Assembly (NCBI GenBank): GCA_013911465.1
Contig: JACETE010000006.1
Coordinates: forward strand, 1 to 32,252
Length of the DNA: 32,252 bases
Direction of reading: 5' to 3'
From: Candidatus Poseidoniales archaeon
GTDB taxonomy: Archaea > Thermoplasmatota > Poseidoniia > Poseidoniales > Poseidoniaceae
In this document: positions 30,608 to 32,252 of the stretch, piece by piece
Position numbering within the stretch: the stretch's first letter is position 1
Layout: each line of letters starts with the position of its first letter
The notes under the pieces: model-generated
Database searches by the model: none
What the model was told of the DNA's origin: nothing
What the model saw: only the letters and a program-made list of their open reading frames with translations
Position numbers and translations under genes: made by a program

Positions 30608-32252
30608 ATGCTTGGGAAGGCTATGTCAGATGCAATCTCACAGGAGCCGGAAGGTGATGTGACGGATGCATCGACCTTCGATACGGCCCAATTGGGATTC
30701 ATGTGCGGAATCGAAGTTCATCAACAATTAGCCACTGGAAAACTCCATTCGCGTCAACCTTCGATGTTGTATGATGTCACCATAGACTCCGTTCCTGACG
30801 AGTGGCCTCGCTATGCTCGAAAGCTTCGATTGGCAAGTGGCGAGGGCGGTAAAGTCGATGTTGCAGCCCGTTTTGAAAAACAGCGAAACCGCTCTTTCGT
30901 GTACATTCAATCCCCCAATTCTGGGCTCATAGAATTGGATGAGAGCCCCCCTCTTGTCCATGATTCAGATGCTCTCGATGTGGCATTGACGGTTTCAGCC
31001 ATGCTTGAAGCAAAGCCAGTTGGAGCAATTCAAACCATGCGAAAAACGGTTGTAGATGGCTCAAATACGAGTGGGTTCCAAAGAACCTCACTCATCTCAA
31101 CCGATGGTGTTCTTCGAACTGAGACAGGTGATGTAGGCATCGATGTTCTTTGTTTGGAAGAAGACAGTGCCAGAAAACTCGACAGCATCTCAACCAATCA
31201 TGGCGAACAAGTCATCTATAATTTGGACCGACTTGGTGTGCCTTTGATCGAGATTGCTACGTCCCCTGATATTCAGTCACCTGAACATGCCAAGGAGACT
31301 GCCCAAGCACTCGGCCGAACGTTGCGAGACACCCGCCGTGTTCGTCGAGGTTTGGGATCAATTCGGCAAGATCTGAACGTAAGCGTTGCTTGTGGCGATC
31401 GGGTTGAAATCAAGGGATGTCAAGATCTAGGCTGGATTCCTCGAATCGTTCGATTGGAAATGGTCCGCCAGGTTCACATGTACAGGCTTGCAAACGAATT
31501 ACGTTCTGAATTGGACCTGCCCCCTTTGCCTCAAGATCGCCGGCTTGATGACGATGAGATTGAATCAAATGTTGCCTCAACTGTTGCTTCACAAATTTCA
31601 CTCGAATGCATCGATGTGACTCTTTCATTCTCCTCATGTGAGAGCCGTATGGTCAAGGAAGGTATCGAAGGAGGTTCAACCATGCTCGCCCTCAAACTTT
31701 CAGGATTTGCTGGAAAAATCGGTACCAAAACAATGGACATTGACGGGGCCCAACTTCCCCGATTAGGCCGAGAACTTGCAGGTGCTGCAAAACTAGCGGG
31801 TGTTCGGGGAGTATTCCATTCCGATGAACTTCCAGCATACGGCATTGAAGAATCACATGTTCTCGCTGTACGAGATACGTTAGGTCTCAGTTCTGAAGAT
31901 GCGTTTGTCCTCTGCCTTGCACCTTCTTGGCAGGCGCAATTGGCTCTGGAAGCTGTGGGCCACCGAGCACGTTTAGCCTATCATCGTATTCCGCAAGAAG
32001 TTCGAAATGTTGTTGTCAAGAAAGGTGCCCCTGATGATGGAACAACCACACCAATGCGTCCACTTCCAGGAGGTGCTCGCATGTATCCTGAAACCGACGT
32101 TCCTACGGTATCCGTCGAGAAAGGACATTGGCTACATGTCATCCAAAACCTTCCGATGCGCCAAGAAGAACGAATGGCTCGACTCAAGCAGACCGAACTT
32201 TCCGAGGATCAATGCAAACAACTTCTCTCTCGAGAACTGGATGATGCTTTCT
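30608..32252 (+). CDS. gatE: Glutamyl-tRNA(Gln) amidotransferase subunit E, GatE (3' partial)
   Basis: The frame is open to the window edge, so about 548 residues of a normal 620 or so are seen. The start is ATG 30608; ATG 30623 is also possible. GatE and GatD convert Glu-tRNA(Gln) to Gln-tRNA(Gln) in archaea, and this subunit supplies the kinase/transamidase site. Typical text is GIEVHQQLATGKLHSR (34 onward), the GatB/E core with SFVYIQSPNSGLIELDESPP and CLEEDSARKLD, LDRLGVPLIEIAT, and RRGLGSIRQDLNVSV. The GAD-like insert that separates GatE from GatB lies near nt 31600-31900 (GGSTMLALKLSGFAGKIG, DELPAYGI). Following sequence returns to the core fold (ARMYPETDVP). gatD is not in the window. 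Confidence 0.95.
   Translation, partial: MLGKAMSDAISQEPEGDVTDASTFDTAQLGFMCGIEVHQQLATGKLHSRQPSMLYDVTIDSVPDEWPRYARKLRLASGEGGKVDVAARFEKQRNRSFVYIQSPNSGLIELDESPPLVHDSDALDVALTVSAMLEAKPVGAIQTMRKTVVDGSNTSGFQRTSLISTDGVLRTETGDVGIDVLCLEEDSARKLDSISTNHGEQVIYNLDRLGVPLIEIATSPDIQSPEHAKETAQALGRTLRDTRRVRRGLGSIRQDLNVSVACGDRVEIKGCQDLGWIPRIVRLEMVRQVHMYRLANELRSELDLPPLPQDRRLDDDEIESNVASTVASQISLECIDVTLSFSSCESRMVKEGIEGGSTMLALKLSGFAGKIGTKTMDIDGAQLPRLGRELAGAAKLAGVRGVFHSDELPAYGIEESHVLAVRDTLGLSSEDAFVLCLAPSWQAQLALEAVGHRARLAYHRIPQEVRNVVVKKGAPDDGTTTPMRPLPGGARMYPETDVPTVSVEKGHWLHVIQNLPMRQEERMARLKQTELSEDQCKQLLSRELDDAF

Noticed and set aside
1-32252. CRISPR arrays, insertion sequences, integrases, attachment sites
   Set aside because: No direct repeats with spacers, no terminal inverted repeats, no transposase or recombinase motifs were found by eye on either strand.

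Overview
The window looks like a compact piece of a planktonic euryarchaeal chromosome, most likely Candidatus Poseidoniia (Marine Group II or a close relative in Thermoplasmatota). This assignment is inferred from gene content, without a database search. Archaeal markers are an MCM helicase, GatE (the archaeal tRNA-dependent amidotransferase subunit), Trm1, two PAC2 proteasome-assembly-chaperone-like proteins, and several TATA boxes about 25 bp upstream of start codons (leaderless promoters). A bacterial-type NAD-dependent DNA ligase and very large PKD/Ig-like surface proteins fit the same group. Genes cover nearly everything, and convergent neighbours overlap at their 3' ends.

Left part (1-8457, all +): the 3' part of a calcium-binding-type surface protein, a small membrane protein, a PPC/DUF296 protein and LigA. 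These are followed by a tight three-gene cassette (4440-8457). Its first two products are exported proteins that each carry one unusual heme-like motif near the mature N-terminus (CxCH and CxxxCH). The third is a His-rich polytopic protein resembling DUF2231. This cassette is my best candidate for an undescribed system, a possible membrane redox or cytochrome module.

Middle (8437-20000, mixed strands): a PAC2 protein ending in an HbYX-like tail, and a convergent pair of nucleases (4Fe-4S PD-(D/E)XK and DEDDh exonuclease with an ExoX-like tail). Next come an acidic small protein, a PKD lipoprotein, two small unknown proteins, a small membrane protein and a lipoprotein-MFS fusion. The region ends with a HAD phosphatase, an unknown 297-residue protein, tRNA-Arg(GCG), a hotdog thioesterase with a membrane protein partner, and a pentapeptide-repeat protein paired with a winged-helix-like protein.

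Right part (20137-32252): a 1440-residue FG-GAP/Fn3 surface protein with one membrane anchor and an acidic, Trp/Tyr-rich cytoplasmic tail. It is followed by a second PAC2 paralogue, then a minus-strand housekeeping group (alpha/beta hydrolase, PurM, Trm1) and a plus-strand group of MCM and GatE, the last cut by the window edge.

No CRISPR array, insertion sequence, integrase, rRNA or transposon was seen. No gene-free stretch exceeds about 180 bases, and the longest one contains the tRNA.
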